Source: Mageeibacillus indolicus UPII9-5
GTDB lineage: Bacteria > Bacillota > Clostridia > Saccharofermentanales > Fastidiosipilaceae
NCBI RefSeq assembly: GCF_000025225.2
Contig: NC_013895.2
Location: forward strand, 372,001-436,000
Direction: 5' to 3'
Length of the DNA: 64,000 nucleotides
This document shows positions 28,687 through 37,968 of this stretch, in pieces; position 1 is the stretch's first letter; each line of letters begins with the position of its first letter. The position numbers and the translations under genes were made by a program. The notes below the pieces were generated by a model. That model had not been told where the DNA came from and made no database searches. It saw only the letters and a list, made by a program, of their open reading frames with translations.

Positions 28687-30210
28687 GTGACGGAGTTTTT
28701 CGGGGAGGCTTTGGCGCGATTGTTTTTGCCGGTAAATCTGGCGGCAATGTTTTTGGGAACCGGTGGAGGTATTTTTATTGGAGCCCAGCCGGATCTTTCG
28801 CCGTCAATTTGCATGGCGTTGTTGCTGCCGGTTGTCATCAGCTTGCCACCTGAGACCGGTCTGATTGTGTTGGCGGCTGTGTATTTTGGCTCGGTTTTCG
28901 GTGGCTCCGTCTCGGCCATTATTTGCCGTATCCCCGGGGTCCAAGCTTCAGGAATAACTGTATTGGACGGCTATCAGATGGCGGTAAAAGGACGGGCGGT
29001 ACAAGCTGTTGCGGTCGCTTGCATGGCTTCCACCGTCGGCGGATTGCTGAGCATCATTGCGGTCTGGTTCAGTGTTGAAAAAATTGCGATGGCTGAAACT
29101 TATTTCCGCGGCGCGGATGAGTTTTGGCTACTGATCATGGCTATTGTATCGGTCGCATCCATAAGTTCGCGCAGTGCCATTCGCGGTTTTATGGCCGGGA
29201 TTGCCGGTGCCGCTTTGGCTGCCATCGGCCAAGATCCGCTCACAGAAATGCCGCGCCTGCCGTTCTTGGCGGATGTGTTTCCGAGCGGTTTCCCGTTGAG
29301 CGTAATTGTCATAGGTGTATTCGGGCTTGCTCCCGTGCTAAGTATGGGTGAACAAAAATTTCACCGCCGCGCCAAGCCTTATCCGCTTGTCGGCAAAAAA
29401 TGCCCACCACGTGGGGAGTTGGCTAACTTATCGATCACGGTAATTTATGCCTGGATAAGTGGATTTCTGGTGGGGATTCTTCCGGGAACCGGAGCCAGTG
29501 TCGGCGCCCGGCTGGCTTATCGTAATGCGCGCGACCGTTCCGCCGATAAGCATATGTTTGGTAGGGGTTCCGCCGAGGGTGTAGCGGCAGCTGAAGCCGG
29601 CAACAATGCGGCGACCGGTGGAGCTTTGATTCCTACGTTGGCGTTTGGCATACCGGGTGATGCCGCAACTGCTGTCTTATTGGCAGGGGTTCATCTTATG
29701 AGGTTGCCTTTAGGCCACCGTTTATTTAATGAGCACGGTCAACTGGCCTATACGTTTCTGCTCGGCGGCGCGGCCGTACATTTTTGCATGCTGTTGTTGG
29801 GGCTGACAGCGTACCGGTTTTTTGCACTTGGAATAAAAATTCCCGAAAGAGTGATAATTCCGCTGCTTACGGTGGCCGCCGTCATAGGTTGCTACATGGT
29901 TAATGAACGTTTCGCTGACGTTATGCTGCTGCCGGCATTTGCCTTAGTCGGATTTTTCATGCGTAAATTTTCACTCAAACCGGCTGCGTTTTTAACCGGT
30001 TTTTTATTGGGCCCGGCAGCGGAGGTGGCTTGGCGTAACACTGTGGTGCCGCCACATGTCAGTACTGCCTGGAGCGTACTTACCCGGACGTCGATGTCCC
30101 GCGTCTTCATTTTAGTCAGCTTGAGTTTTCTGATTGTTCCGGTGTTTTTTGATCATTTCCGAGACAAAATGAGTAGCAAAGTAGGAGCGTTCAGCAACCA
30201 GAACAAGTGA
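28687..30210 (+). CDS. tctA: TctA-family transporter large subunit
   Basis: A 507-residue membrane protein of the TctA family, with about 12 hydrophobic helices. Family-typical runs are VYFGSVFGGSVSAIICRIPG (about 58-77) and LVGILPGTGASVGARLAY (about 260-277), the two Gly/Pro motifs of the substrate path. TctA imports carboxylates driven by an ion gradient, with TctB and a periplasmic or lipoprotein TctC. The start is GTG behind GGAGG. With no tctC gene nearby it may use a binding protein encoded elsewhere or act alone. Confidence 0.85.
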   Translation: MTEFFGEALARLFLPVNLAAMFLGTGGGIFIGAQPDLSPSICMALLLPVVISLPPETGLIVLAAVYFGSVFGGSVSAIICRIPGVQASGITVLDGYQMAVKGRAVQAVAVACMASTVGGLLSIIAVWFSVEKIAMAETYFRGADEFWLLIMAIVSVASISSRSAIRGFMAGIAGAALAAIGQDPLTEMPRLPFLADVFPSGFPLSVIVIGVFGLAPVLSMGEQKFHRRAKPYPLVGKKCPPRGELANLSITVIYAWISGFLVGILPGTGASVGARLAYRNARDRSADKHMFGRGSAEGVAAAEAGNNAATGGALIPTLAFGIPGDAATAVLLAGVHLMRLPLGHRLFNEHGQLAYTFLLGGAAVHFCMLLLGLTAYRFFALGIKIPERVIIPLLTVAAVIGCYMVNERFADVMLLPAFALVGFFMRKFSLKPAAFLTGFLLGPAAEVAWRNTVVPPHVSTAWSVLTRTSMSRVFILVSLSFLIVPVFFDHFRDKMSSKVGAFSNQNK

Positions 30211-30253
30211 CTCGGCACGGCCGATTCGGCCAACTCAGCTTAAGCCGATTAAG

Positions 30254-31195
30254 TCAATTAACCTGGGCAGGATCAGCCGAAACTGCCGGCGCATCCGGGA
30301 TTTCTGATTCCGGAGCACCAGGTGCTGGAGCTGGCTCGGAGTGGAGATATTCTTCCAAGGTCAAGGTGTTTTCCGGGCCGAAATCAGCCGCTTTTTCAAC
30401 GCCGATGTAGCGAAAATGCCACGGCTCATACGTGTAGCCGGTGATGGGTTCTTTCCCTTTAGGAAAACGGATGATAAAGCCGAATTTATAGGCGTTTTTA
30501 TGCAACCAAATTCCGGCCGGCGTCTGGTCAAAATCGTAAGACAGGCCGCTACCGTTATCAATATCCACTGCCAAACCTGTTTGGTGCTCACTTGCACCGG
30601 GTGGGGCCGAATATCTGTTGGCACCGGCTATCCCGTTCGGGTCGGTGCGGGCGTATTGCTGGTAGATGGCCGCCTGAGTGGCAAAATCTCGATAGCCACT
30701 GCGAAAATAAAACTGAATTCCGTCTTGCATAGCGGCCGTATGCATTTCCTCATAGGCTTTTTTCGCTTGCGGCTGCAAAATTACCCCACCGGCCGAATCG
30801 ATGGCTGGAACATAGTCCCAATTTACCGGATGCTTGCGGTTTACCAACACTGTACCGTCTATTGTATAGGGCACGCCCAAGTCATCTCTTCCATCTGCGG
30901 CGGTTATTTCCGGCCAATTGGCGCGCGGTGGTTTGCTAACCACGGTTGTTTGAGGCTTACTTTCTTCGCTTGCTTGAGGCTTATTTTCTTCGCTTGCTAC
31001 GGCTATAGCAGGAGTTTCTGTCGAAACTGTATTTGAATCAGAGGTAAAAATGTGCCGTGCAGTTTTTTGCGTTGGCTCTTTTTTGGCGTGAGAAGTTTTA
31101 TCCAAAGAAAAATAACAGGTCGCTACGAGTAAAGCAGTTACTACAAAGCCTAAAAATATAATCAAAGCATTACCGCGTCCGTTAGATCGTTTCAA
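30254..31195 (-). CDS. VanY-type D-alanyl-D-alanine carboxypeptidase (M15B)
   Basis: A 313-residue membrane-anchored zinc peptidase. The anchor is at about 9-30 (ALIIFLGFVVTALLVATCYF), followed by a disordered stretch with EENKPQASEESKPQ-type repeats. The M15B domain is at about 130-290. Zinc and catalytic residues are in SEHQTGLAVDI (about 203) and EPWHFRYIG (about 258), with RSGYRDFATQ upstream. It trims the last D-Ala of peptidoglycan stem peptides. The start is TTG after a GGGGGG stretch. It converges on tctA. Confidence 0.88.
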   Translation of the reverse strand: MKRSNGRGNALIIFLGFVVTALLVATCYFSLDKTSHAKKEPTQKTARHIFTSDSNTVSTETPAIAVASEENKPQASEESKPQTTVVSKPPRANWPEITAADGRDDLGVPYTIDGTVLVNRKHPVNWDYVPAIDSAGGVILQPQAKKAYEEMHTAAMQDGIQFYFRSGYRDFATQAAIYQQYARTDPNGIAGANRYSAPPGASEHQTGLAVDIDNGSGLSYDFDQTPAGIWLHKNAYKFGFIIRFPKGKEPITGYTYEPWHFRYIGVEKAADFGPENTLTLEEYLHSEPAPAPGAPESEIPDAPAVSADPAQVN

Positions 31196-31416
31196 TTTTC
31201 AGGGCCCCCCATCGGATGTCAATAAAAATATTGTTTTATAAAATAGTGTTTTTTAATGCAATCAAAGTATGCTGATGGTATTATAGCAAATTAACCTCGT
31301 CTTATGGTATAGTAGAGTAAACTTATGATCGGCGAACGGTGCCTATTGGCTATACATAACGTGTCATGATATAATCAATAAATAATATATGCGTGTTTAA
31401 CTTCAGGAGGAAGAAC

Positions 31417-33333
31417 ATGGCTAAATCTACAAGATTTGCAACTACGGTGGTCACACGGAATTTGTTGACTCCACAAGGTTGCGATGGTTTTTACTTAGAC
31501 GGCCGGGCTTCAGGTTCACGCGAAGCTCGTGGTGGTGACACTACTTTGGATCGCGAAGACAGAGGCTTTTTCTATGCGCTTTACAGTAATATGGGCGCGG
31601 ATTATAAACAGACAGCCGTTCGCAACAAAAAATATTTAGACAAAATATTTGAAGACATGAAGGTGGTCAATCGGTACAACATTGATTATGAAATTAATGA
31701 ATTGGCTGATTGCGCGGTTAATATTTCGGGGCGGCTTACTTTAGGCGACGCACAGCAAATGCAACCGTATTTTACTGGAATTGTCGTTAAAGACGGCGAG
31801 CTAGCGGCTATAACTTCCGGCCGAGGCTGTGCCTACCTTTACCGCAATGATTTGCTTTATCCGCTGACGAAAGACGAATACCCGCTTTCTACGGTCGACC
31901 TGCAAGGAAATCAGGTTAATAACCTGGATTTGTATTGTGCAGGATTGGCCGGAACGATAAGATATTCTAATATTGCCCAGCTGCAGCCGGATGACTGTTT
32001 CTTCCTTTGCAATAAAGAAGTTATGGAAACTGTAGGTCACCACAATATTTTGCGGATTATGGACGAAGCGTCCGATCAGCAGGATGCCGCTTATAGAATA
32101 ATTGATGAAATGGCACGCCAGAATCCGGGGGCCACAGCGCAGGTTATGATTGGTTTCGTAGAAAATATAACCACGTTGGATAAGGCCGGCCTCAAGAGTT
32201 TAACCGGACGGATGGGCTGGGAACAAAAGGCCATGAATACCCCGATTCGTTTTGATGATGCCAACACTCCCCACGTGACAGCTGGAAATACGGCAGCCGG
32301 AACCGCCGCTTCTATGGCGGCAGGTGCTGCAGCCGGTGCTGTAGCCGGTGGAATTGCCGCCGGCAGTGGGGTCTCTGCCCAACAACCTACATCCACGTAC
32401 CCGTCTCAAGACGATTATGCCCAAACCAATAGGATCCCCGGCACCGGCAATTTTGCTGAGCCTAATCCAATACAACCGGCTGCGGGAGTCGCCAACGGTA
32501 TGCCTGCCAATAATGCCTTCGGTGAAAATGGTAACGCAGCGTACAGCGATGCAGGATACACTCAGCTGAACAGTGGCGTGTCACAACAAGGCTATCAAGA
32601 TCAGACGCCTAATATTTACGCGCAACAGAATATGCAGAACATGCAGAACATGCAGAACTATAATCAACAGAATTATCCCAATCAAAATCAACCTTACAGT
32701 GATCCATACACTGATTACAACAAAGACAGGTTGCTGCGCGATTTGGATGAAGACGAAGGCATGACAACCGGCAAGAAAGTCGTCATAGGTGTTATGTTGG
32801 CACTTATTCTGGCTCTGGCCCTGGTTTTGGCATACATGTTGTTTGCCGACAAACTGTTTGGCGGTAAACCGGCCGTTACGGCCCGTCCCACAATTACTGG
32901 GGTTCCCGAAGCTATCCGTCCGACCCGCGAAGGCGATGACGAACTATTCCCTGAATCTACCAAACGTGATGCGGAATCAACCGAACAAGATCTTTCGGAG
33001 CCGAGCGAAAGCGAGCCTCGTATAAGCGAGCCAACATCCGATGACAACAATTCGGATAGCAGTTCGACGAATAGCGGTTCGACGAGTAGTAGTTCGAATA
33101 AACCACGCCACTCAAAGGCTGATTCTTCCAACAAACGTTCAACTGGTTCCGGACACAAATATACCGTTAAGTCGGGCGATACCCTTTGGTCAATCGCCAA
33201 CGCTAACAGGGGTACGGCAGATATCAATGACTACATGCAAAAGATTATTGAATCTAATCCCGATGCCGCTACGGCAGACAAGACCAACTTGAATCTTTAC
33301 CCCGATATGGAAATTGTCATACCGGCACCATAA
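31417..33333 (+). CDS. PP2C-like domain / LysM membrane protein
   Basis: A 638-residue protein joining three parts. Residues 1-265 resemble a PP2C/SpoIIE-like phosphatase fold (DREDRGFFYALYSNMGAD..., CFFLCNKEVMETV) but lack the clear metal-binding DG motifs, so it may be inactive. Next comes a low-complexity linker with Gly/Ala and repeated NMQ. One membrane helix (about 454-480) and a Ser-rich spacer lead to a C-terminal LysM (TVKSGDTLWSIAN, about 585-638) that binds peptidoglycan. The start at 31417 has CAGGAGG before it. It may connect wall state to a cytosolic domain; alanyl-tRNA synthetase follows. Confidence 0.75.
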   Translation: MAKSTRFATTVVTRNLLTPQGCDGFYLDGRASGSREARGGDTTLDREDRGFFYALYSNMGADYKQTAVRNKKYLDKIFEDMKVVNRYNIDYEINELADCAVNISGRLTLGDAQQMQPYFTGIVVKDGELAAITSGRGCAYLYRNDLLYPLTKDEYPLSTVDLQGNQVNNLDLYCAGLAGTIRYSNIAQLQPDDCFFLCNKEVMETVGHHNILRIMDEASDQQDAAYRIIDEMARQNPGATAQVMIGFVENITTLDKAGLKSLTGRMGWEQKAMNTPIRFDDANTPHVTAGNTAAGTAASMAAGAAAGAVAGGIAAGSGVSAQQPTSTYPSQDDYAQTNRIPGTGNFAEPNPIQPAAGVANGMPANNAFGENGNAAYSDAGYTQLNSGVSQQGYQDQTPNIYAQQNMQNMQNMQNYNQQNYPNQNQPYSDPYTDYNKDRLLRDLDEDEGMTTGKKVVIGVMLALILALALVLAYMLFADKLFGGKPAVTARPTITGVPEAIRPTREGDDELFPESTKRDAESTEQDLSEPSESEPRISEPTSDDNNSDSSSTNSGSTSSSSNKPRHSKADSSNKRSTGSGHKYTVKSGDTLWSIANANRGTADINDYMQKIIESNPDAATADKTNLNLYPDMEIVIPAP

Positions 33334-33354
33334 ACTCGGATTTACCGAAGTTTC

Positions 33355-33400
33355 CCCCGAACGGTTTATGCCGCCAACGGCGTGAGCGGCTCGGGGTTTT
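33355..33400 (+). terminator. Terminator before alaS
   Basis: A stem CCCCGA...TCGGGG with inner pairing and a TTTT tail ends the LysM gene transcript, 46 bases before alaS. Confidence 0.75.
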
Positions 33401-33445
33401 ACTTGTTAAAATTTACTGAATATAACGATGGGAGGAAAATAATAT

Positions 33446-36106
33446 ATGGAGAAACTTGGACTGAATGAAATACGGGAAAAGTATCTGTCTTTCTTTGAGT
33501 CTAAAGGACATCTGCGGCTGCCGAGCTTTTCTTTGGTGCCACAAAAAGATCCGTCGATTTTGCTGATAAACGCGGGAATGACCCCGCTGAAACCGTATTT
33601 TATTGGAACGGAGGTCCCTCCGTGCAAACGGGTAACAACTTGTCAAAAATGCATACGTACCCCTGATATTGAACGTGTTGGTTATACATCACGCCACGGA
33701 ACGTTTTTTGAGATGCTCGGAAATTTCAGCTTTGGCGATTACTTCAAAGCTGAGGCGATAAGCTGGGCTTGGGAATTTATAACGGAAGTTTTGAAATTGC
33801 CCGAAGAACGTCTTTATATCACGGTATACAAAGATGATGATGAGGCTTATGACTATTGGCATCAAAAAATAGGTGTTGCTGAGAACAAAATTTATCGCTT
33901 GGGTAAAGAAGACAATTTCTGGGAACACGGCACCGGACCTTGCGGCCCTTGTTCTGAAATTCACTTCGACCGTGGACCGAATGTCGGATGCGGCCGCCCC
34001 GATTGCCATGTGGGCTGCGATTGTGATCGCTTCGTTGAATTTTGGAATCTCGTCTTTTCACAATTCGATCGCCAAGAAGATGGGACTTACCTGCCGATGG
34101 TCCATAAAAATATCGACACCGGTGGTGGGCTGGAAAGATTTGCCTGCATAATGCAGGGCGTGGACAACCTGTTTGAGGTCGATACCGTAAGGCGAATTTT
34201 GGATGCGGTATGTAAAATTGCTAAAGTGCACTATGGTAATGATCATATGGCCGATGTCGCGATAAGAGTTATTACCGATCATATTCGCAGTACGACTATG
34301 ATGATCAGTGACGGAGTTTTGCCATCTAATGAGGGCAGAGGTTATGTTCTGCGGCGGTTGCTGCGTCGGGCGGCACGTTACGGACGCTTACTTGGGATCG
34401 ACGGCCTCTTTTTGCATGACTTACTACCGGTGGTTGTGCAAGAGTCCTGTGGAGCTTATCCGGAGTTAAAGGAACGTGAAGATTACATTTTGCGGGTTAT
34501 TGAAACCGAAGAAAAGCGTTTTGATAAAACTGTAAAACAGGGTTCTCAATTACTCGACGGATATATAAACGAAGCCAAAAAGGCTGGTTCCGGAGAATTG
34601 TCGGGCGATGTCGTCTTCAAACTGCATGATACGTACGGTTTCCCGCTTGACTTAACCAGAGAAATTGCGGCTGAACAAGGGATCAGCGTAGATGAGGCTG
34701 GCTTTAAGAAGAATATGCAACGGCAAAAAGATGAGGCCAGAGCAGCTTTAAAAGCTAAGGGCGGTTCGGCTTGGGCGGCAGGCTGTCTGCCGGCGGAGGT
34801 TGAACACAAAAATCCCACACAGTTTGTGGGCTATTCCGAATTTTCAGCTAAAGGAAAACTACTTTATATCATCAGCAGTGATGAGGCCGGCGAGCCGATA
34901 CTCTTGCCGATGGCCGGGGTAGATGCTGATGTTATTTTGATAACCGACCGTACGCCGTTTTACGCTACCGGCGGCGGGCAAGTCGGCGATATAGGCACAA
35001 TTACTGGTGAACATGGCTTGAAAGTTGAAGTGAAGGATACCACAAAGACGGCGGAAGGTATTTTCTTGCACCATTGTCATGTGATTGCCGGCAGTTTGGA
35101 ACCAGGAATGGAACTGGATCTTGCGGTAAATCGACCGGTGCGTATGGATATTATGCGCAACCATTCGGCGACTCACTTACTGCACAAAGCATTGCGTACT
35201 GTTTTGGGGACGCACGTTACTCAAGCCGGATCATTGGTAAATGCTGAACATTTGCGTTTCGATTTCCACCATATGAAGCCGTGTACCGCGGAAGAATTAC
35301 GCCAAATTGAAGCTGAAGTCAATCGTGCTATTTTGGCCAATTATCAATCCGTTACGGAGGTTATGCCGATGGCGGAGGCAAAGAAGAAGGGTGCGATGGC
35401 TCTGTTCGACGAAAAGTACGGTGATATGGTCCGGGTCGTTTCTATGGGTGACTATAGCGTTGAATTCTGCGGCGGAACGCATTTGTCAGAAACTTCTCAG
35501 GTCGGTATTTTTCACATCGTTTCTGAAGGTTCGGTGGCGTCCGGAATTCGTCGTATCGAGGCGATAACCGGTTCAGCTGCTTTGCGTTGGTTGCAGGATT
35601 TGCAAAAAACAACAGCGGAAGCTGCTGACATGCTGAAAATAAAGGTGGCTGATTTACCGGAGCGCATAGCGCAACTGCAAAATGACTTGAAGGCGGAAAC
35701 CAAAAAATTCCAGGCCTTGCAAAGTGAATTGGCCAAGGCTCAGGCAGCAGAATTGAAGAATAAAGCGCGAGAGGCTGCCGGAATCAATTATTTGGCGGCG
35801 GCAGTGAGCGTTGACGGTGTCGATGACTTGCGCGCCATGGCGGAGAGTCTGCGTTCACAGCTGGCTCCAGCAGCCGTGGTACTAGGGGCTGAGATTAATG
35901 GCAAACTGAACTTCGTGGCGATGGCATCGCCGGAAGCCGTCAAAAAAGGCGTGAAAGCTGGTAACCTAGTTAAAGCTGCGGCAAGTATAAGTGGTGGCGG
36001 CGGTGGCGGTCGGCCGGATATGGCGCAAGCTGGAGGCAAAGATGTGGCTAAACTACCTGAAGCCTTGGCAGCGGCCGAACAAGAGATTATTAATTATTTG
36101 AGCTAA
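33446..36106 (+). CDS. alaS: Alanyl-tRNA synthetase
   Basis: An 886-residue class II synthetase, full length. The catalytic domain begins ESKGHLRLPSFSLVP and has the aminoacylation core through residue 440. The editing domain carries the zinc site HSATHLLH (about 574-581) and CGGTHLSE (about 674). The C-terminal DHHA1 domain ends with a Gly-rich GGGGGGRPD motif. It charges tRNA-Ala and hydrolyses mischarged Ser/Gly. GGGAGG precedes the ATG. No T-box leader is present; the upstream gap is too short. A terminator follows. Confidence 0.97.
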   Translation: MEKLGLNEIREKYLSFFESKGHLRLPSFSLVPQKDPSILLINAGMTPLKPYFIGTEVPPCKRVTTCQKCIRTPDIERVGYTSRHGTFFEMLGNFSFGDYFKAEAISWAWEFITEVLKLPEERLYITVYKDDDEAYDYWHQKIGVAENKIYRLGKEDNFWEHGTGPCGPCSEIHFDRGPNVGCGRPDCHVGCDCDRFVEFWNLVFSQFDRQEDGTYLPMVHKNIDTGGGLERFACIMQGVDNLFEVDTVRRILDAVCKIAKVHYGNDHMADVAIRVITDHIRSTTMMISDGVLPSNEGRGYVLRRLLRRAARYGRLLGIDGLFLHDLLPVVVQESCGAYPELKEREDYILRVIETEEKRFDKTVKQGSQLLDGYINEAKKAGSGELSGDVVFKLHDTYGFPLDLTREIAAEQGISVDEAGFKKNMQRQKDEARAALKAKGGSAWAAGCLPAEVEHKNPTQFVGYSEFSAKGKLLYIISSDEAGEPILLPMAGVDADVILITDRTPFYATGGGQVGDIGTITGEHGLKVEVKDTTKTAEGIFLHHCHVIAGSLEPGMELDLAVNRPVRMDIMRNHSATHLLHKALRTVLGTHVTQAGSLVNAEHLRFDFHHMKPCTAEELRQIEAEVNRAILANYQSVTEVMPMAEAKKKGAMALFDEKYGDMVRVVSMGDYSVEFCGGTHLSETSQVGIFHIVSEGSVASGIRRIEAITGSAALRWLQDLQKTTAEAADMLKIKVADLPERIAQLQNDLKAETKKFQALQSELAKAQAAELKNKAREAAGINYLAAAVSVDGVDDLRAMAESLRSQLAPAAVVLGAEINGKLNFVAMASPEAVKKGVKAGNLVKAAASISGGGGGGRPDMAQAGGKDVAKLPEALAAAEQEIINYLS

Positions 36107-36113
36107 TAAATAA

Positions 36114-36145
36114 ATACGTGCGGACGTAACTCTGCACGTATTTTT
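36114..36145 (+). terminator. Terminator of alaS
   Basis: An 8-bp stem (ATACGTGC/GCACGTAT) with a T-run starts 8 bases after the alaS stop. Confidence 0.85.
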
Positions 36146-36252
36146 CCAAGGAGGAAACTTTAAGTAATCAAAATCATTGCCAATAGTGATTAAACGCATT
36201 AAAATATATTCACAATAGAGAGGGGATTCTGAAAGCAAAGGGGATTAGGAAA

Positions 36253-37403
36253 TTGCTAAAGAGCTTCAAAACGGAAATAAATCCTACAGTTGAGCAAAAA
36301 ATCAAGATTAACAAGACTATCGGCACTTGTAGATATGTTTACAACTTCTATCTTGATCACAACAAAGATTTATACGATACGGTGAAAGGTTTATGACCGG
36401 CAAGAGCTTTAGCGTATGGCTCAACAATGAGTACATTCCTAATAACCCTGAAAAAGTATGGATTAAAGAAGCGTATTCAAAAGCTGTAAAAAAGTCTATT
36501 GAAGATGGATATACTGCATTTACAAGATTTTTTAAGCATCAAAGTGCTTTTCCTAACTTCAAGAAGAAAGGTAAATCTGATGTAAAAATGTATTTTGTAA
36601 AGAATAATCCTAAAGATTGTAGATGCGAGAGACATAGGTTGAACATACCCACTTTAGGCTGGGTACGCATTAAAGAAAAAGGCTATATACCAACAACTAA
36701 AGACGGATGGAAAATCAAAAGCGGTACACTATCCATCAAAGCAGGCAAATATTATGTGTCAGTTCTTGTGGAAATTCCCGACGCTAAGATTGCTAATAAT
36801 AGCAATGACGGTATAGGAATTGACCTAGGCTTGAAAGACTTGGCGGTTGTTTCCAATGGCAAGACCTATAAAAATATCAACAAGTCGGCAAGAGTTAAAA
36901 AATTGGAAAAGAAATTGCGCAGAGAACAAAGATGTCTCTCACGCAAGTATGAGAATATAAAGGAAGGAGAGTCCACTCAAAAGAATATACAAAAGCAAAA
37001 GCTCAAAGTGCAAAGACTTCATCATAAGATAGATAATATCCGTACTGACTATATCAATAAATCAATAGCCAAGATAGTGAAAACCAAGCCATCTTATATA
37101 ACTATTGAAGATTTGAATGTATCAGGAATGATGAAGAACAGGCATCTATCAAAAGCCGTTGCATCACAAAAGTTCTATGAATTTAGAACTAAGCTTAAAG
37201 CTAAGTGTGATGAAAATGGTATTGAATTAAGAGTCGTAGACAGATGGTATCCATCATCCAAAATATGTCACTGCTGTGGTGCTATCAAGAAAGATTTGAA
37301 GCTTTCAGATAGAATATACCGTTGCGATTGTGGCTATATCGAGGATAGGGATTTGAATGCTGCACTTAATCTAAGAGATGCTTCAACTTACGAAATTGCA
37401 TAA
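36253..37403 (+). pseudogene. tnpB: tnpB of an IS200/IS605-type (IS1341-like) element, frameshifted
   Basis: A transposon-encoded RNA-guided nuclease homolog. The N-terminal 47 codons (KSFKTEINPTVEQKIKINKT..., TTG at 36253) end at TGA 36394. The rest continues in another frame from ATG 36393, so one base is missing near the GGTTTATG at 36389. The long part (336 residues) keeps the RuvC-like residues: D in GIDLGLKDLAV, E in TIEDLNVSGM and D in DRDLNAALNL, plus the zinc finger CHCC...CDCG. No tnpA is present. An ATG-started shorter protein could still be made. The element lies between alaS and the HIT gene. Confidence 0.85.
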
Positions 37404-37560
37404 TGAAAGCAAACGTAAGTATGTACTGCGGGCTATCGCAGGAATTTACGACTGTGGAGTGTACAAGAACTTGTGAGTAGCGAATTGTTTACAATCGCCA
37501 AAGCATACACATTGAAGCAGTAAGAAGTATCCGCAAGGACTTCAATTTCTCGATGCGTTT
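37404..37560 (+). mobile_element. Right end of the tnpB element, possible omega-RNA region
   Basis: About 150 bp after tnpB contain a hairpin of the IS200/IS605 end type (GAAGTATCC GCAA GGACTTC, 37526-37546) followed by TCAATTT. In such elements the right end overlaps the guide RNA of TnpB. The exact boundary is not certain. Confidence 0.5.
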
Positions 37561-37596
37561 GAGTATATTTCAACACATTTTGAGTGGCAGATCGAC

Positions 37597-37938
37597 ATGG
37601 ACGATTGTATTTTTTGTCAAATTACTGCTGGAAAATTTGGCACCGAGATGATGTACGAAGATGATTGCTTGGCCGTCTTTAAGGATCTGCATCCACAGGC
37701 CAGGATTCATTGGCTGATTGTTCCCAAAAAGCATTATAAGGACATTGTTGCTTTGAGTCATGATACAGAGGGGCAGCAAATTTTTGCGCATCTGTTAAAT
37801 GTTTTGCCTAAGATCGCTGCTTTGGCCGGAATTGATACTACTGGTTTCAGGTTAGTTAATAACTGCGGATCGGATGCTGGACAGACCGTTGGACATGTGC
37901 ATTTCCATTTGCTAGGTGGAGAAGTATTACCGTTTTAA
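37597..37938 (+). CDS. HIT-family nucleotide hydrolase
   Basis: A 113-residue HIT protein. It begins with DCIFCQITAGK, whose two Cys bind zinc in many members, and carries the histidine-triad HVHFHLL at about 100-106. Members hydrolyse adenosine phosphoramidates or dinucleotide polyphosphates. The length is typical of the HinT branch. The ribosome site is poor (GAGTGG), perhaps because the IS right end sits just upstream. PepC follows after 30 bases. Confidence 0.92.
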   Translation: MDDCIFCQITAGKFGTEMMYEDDCLAVFKDLHPQARIHWLIVPKKHYKDIVALSHDTEGQQIFAHLLNVLPKIAALAGIDTTGFRLVNNCGSDAGQTVGHVHFHLLGGEVLPF

Positions 37939-37968
37939 TGCGGATTTAGGATATATATGGAGGTATTT

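Noticed and set aside
33401-33445. T-box riboswitch before alaS (and before tyrS at 57650-57747)
   Set aside because: Both gaps are too short for a T-box, and no AGGGTGG-type antiterminator sequence is present.
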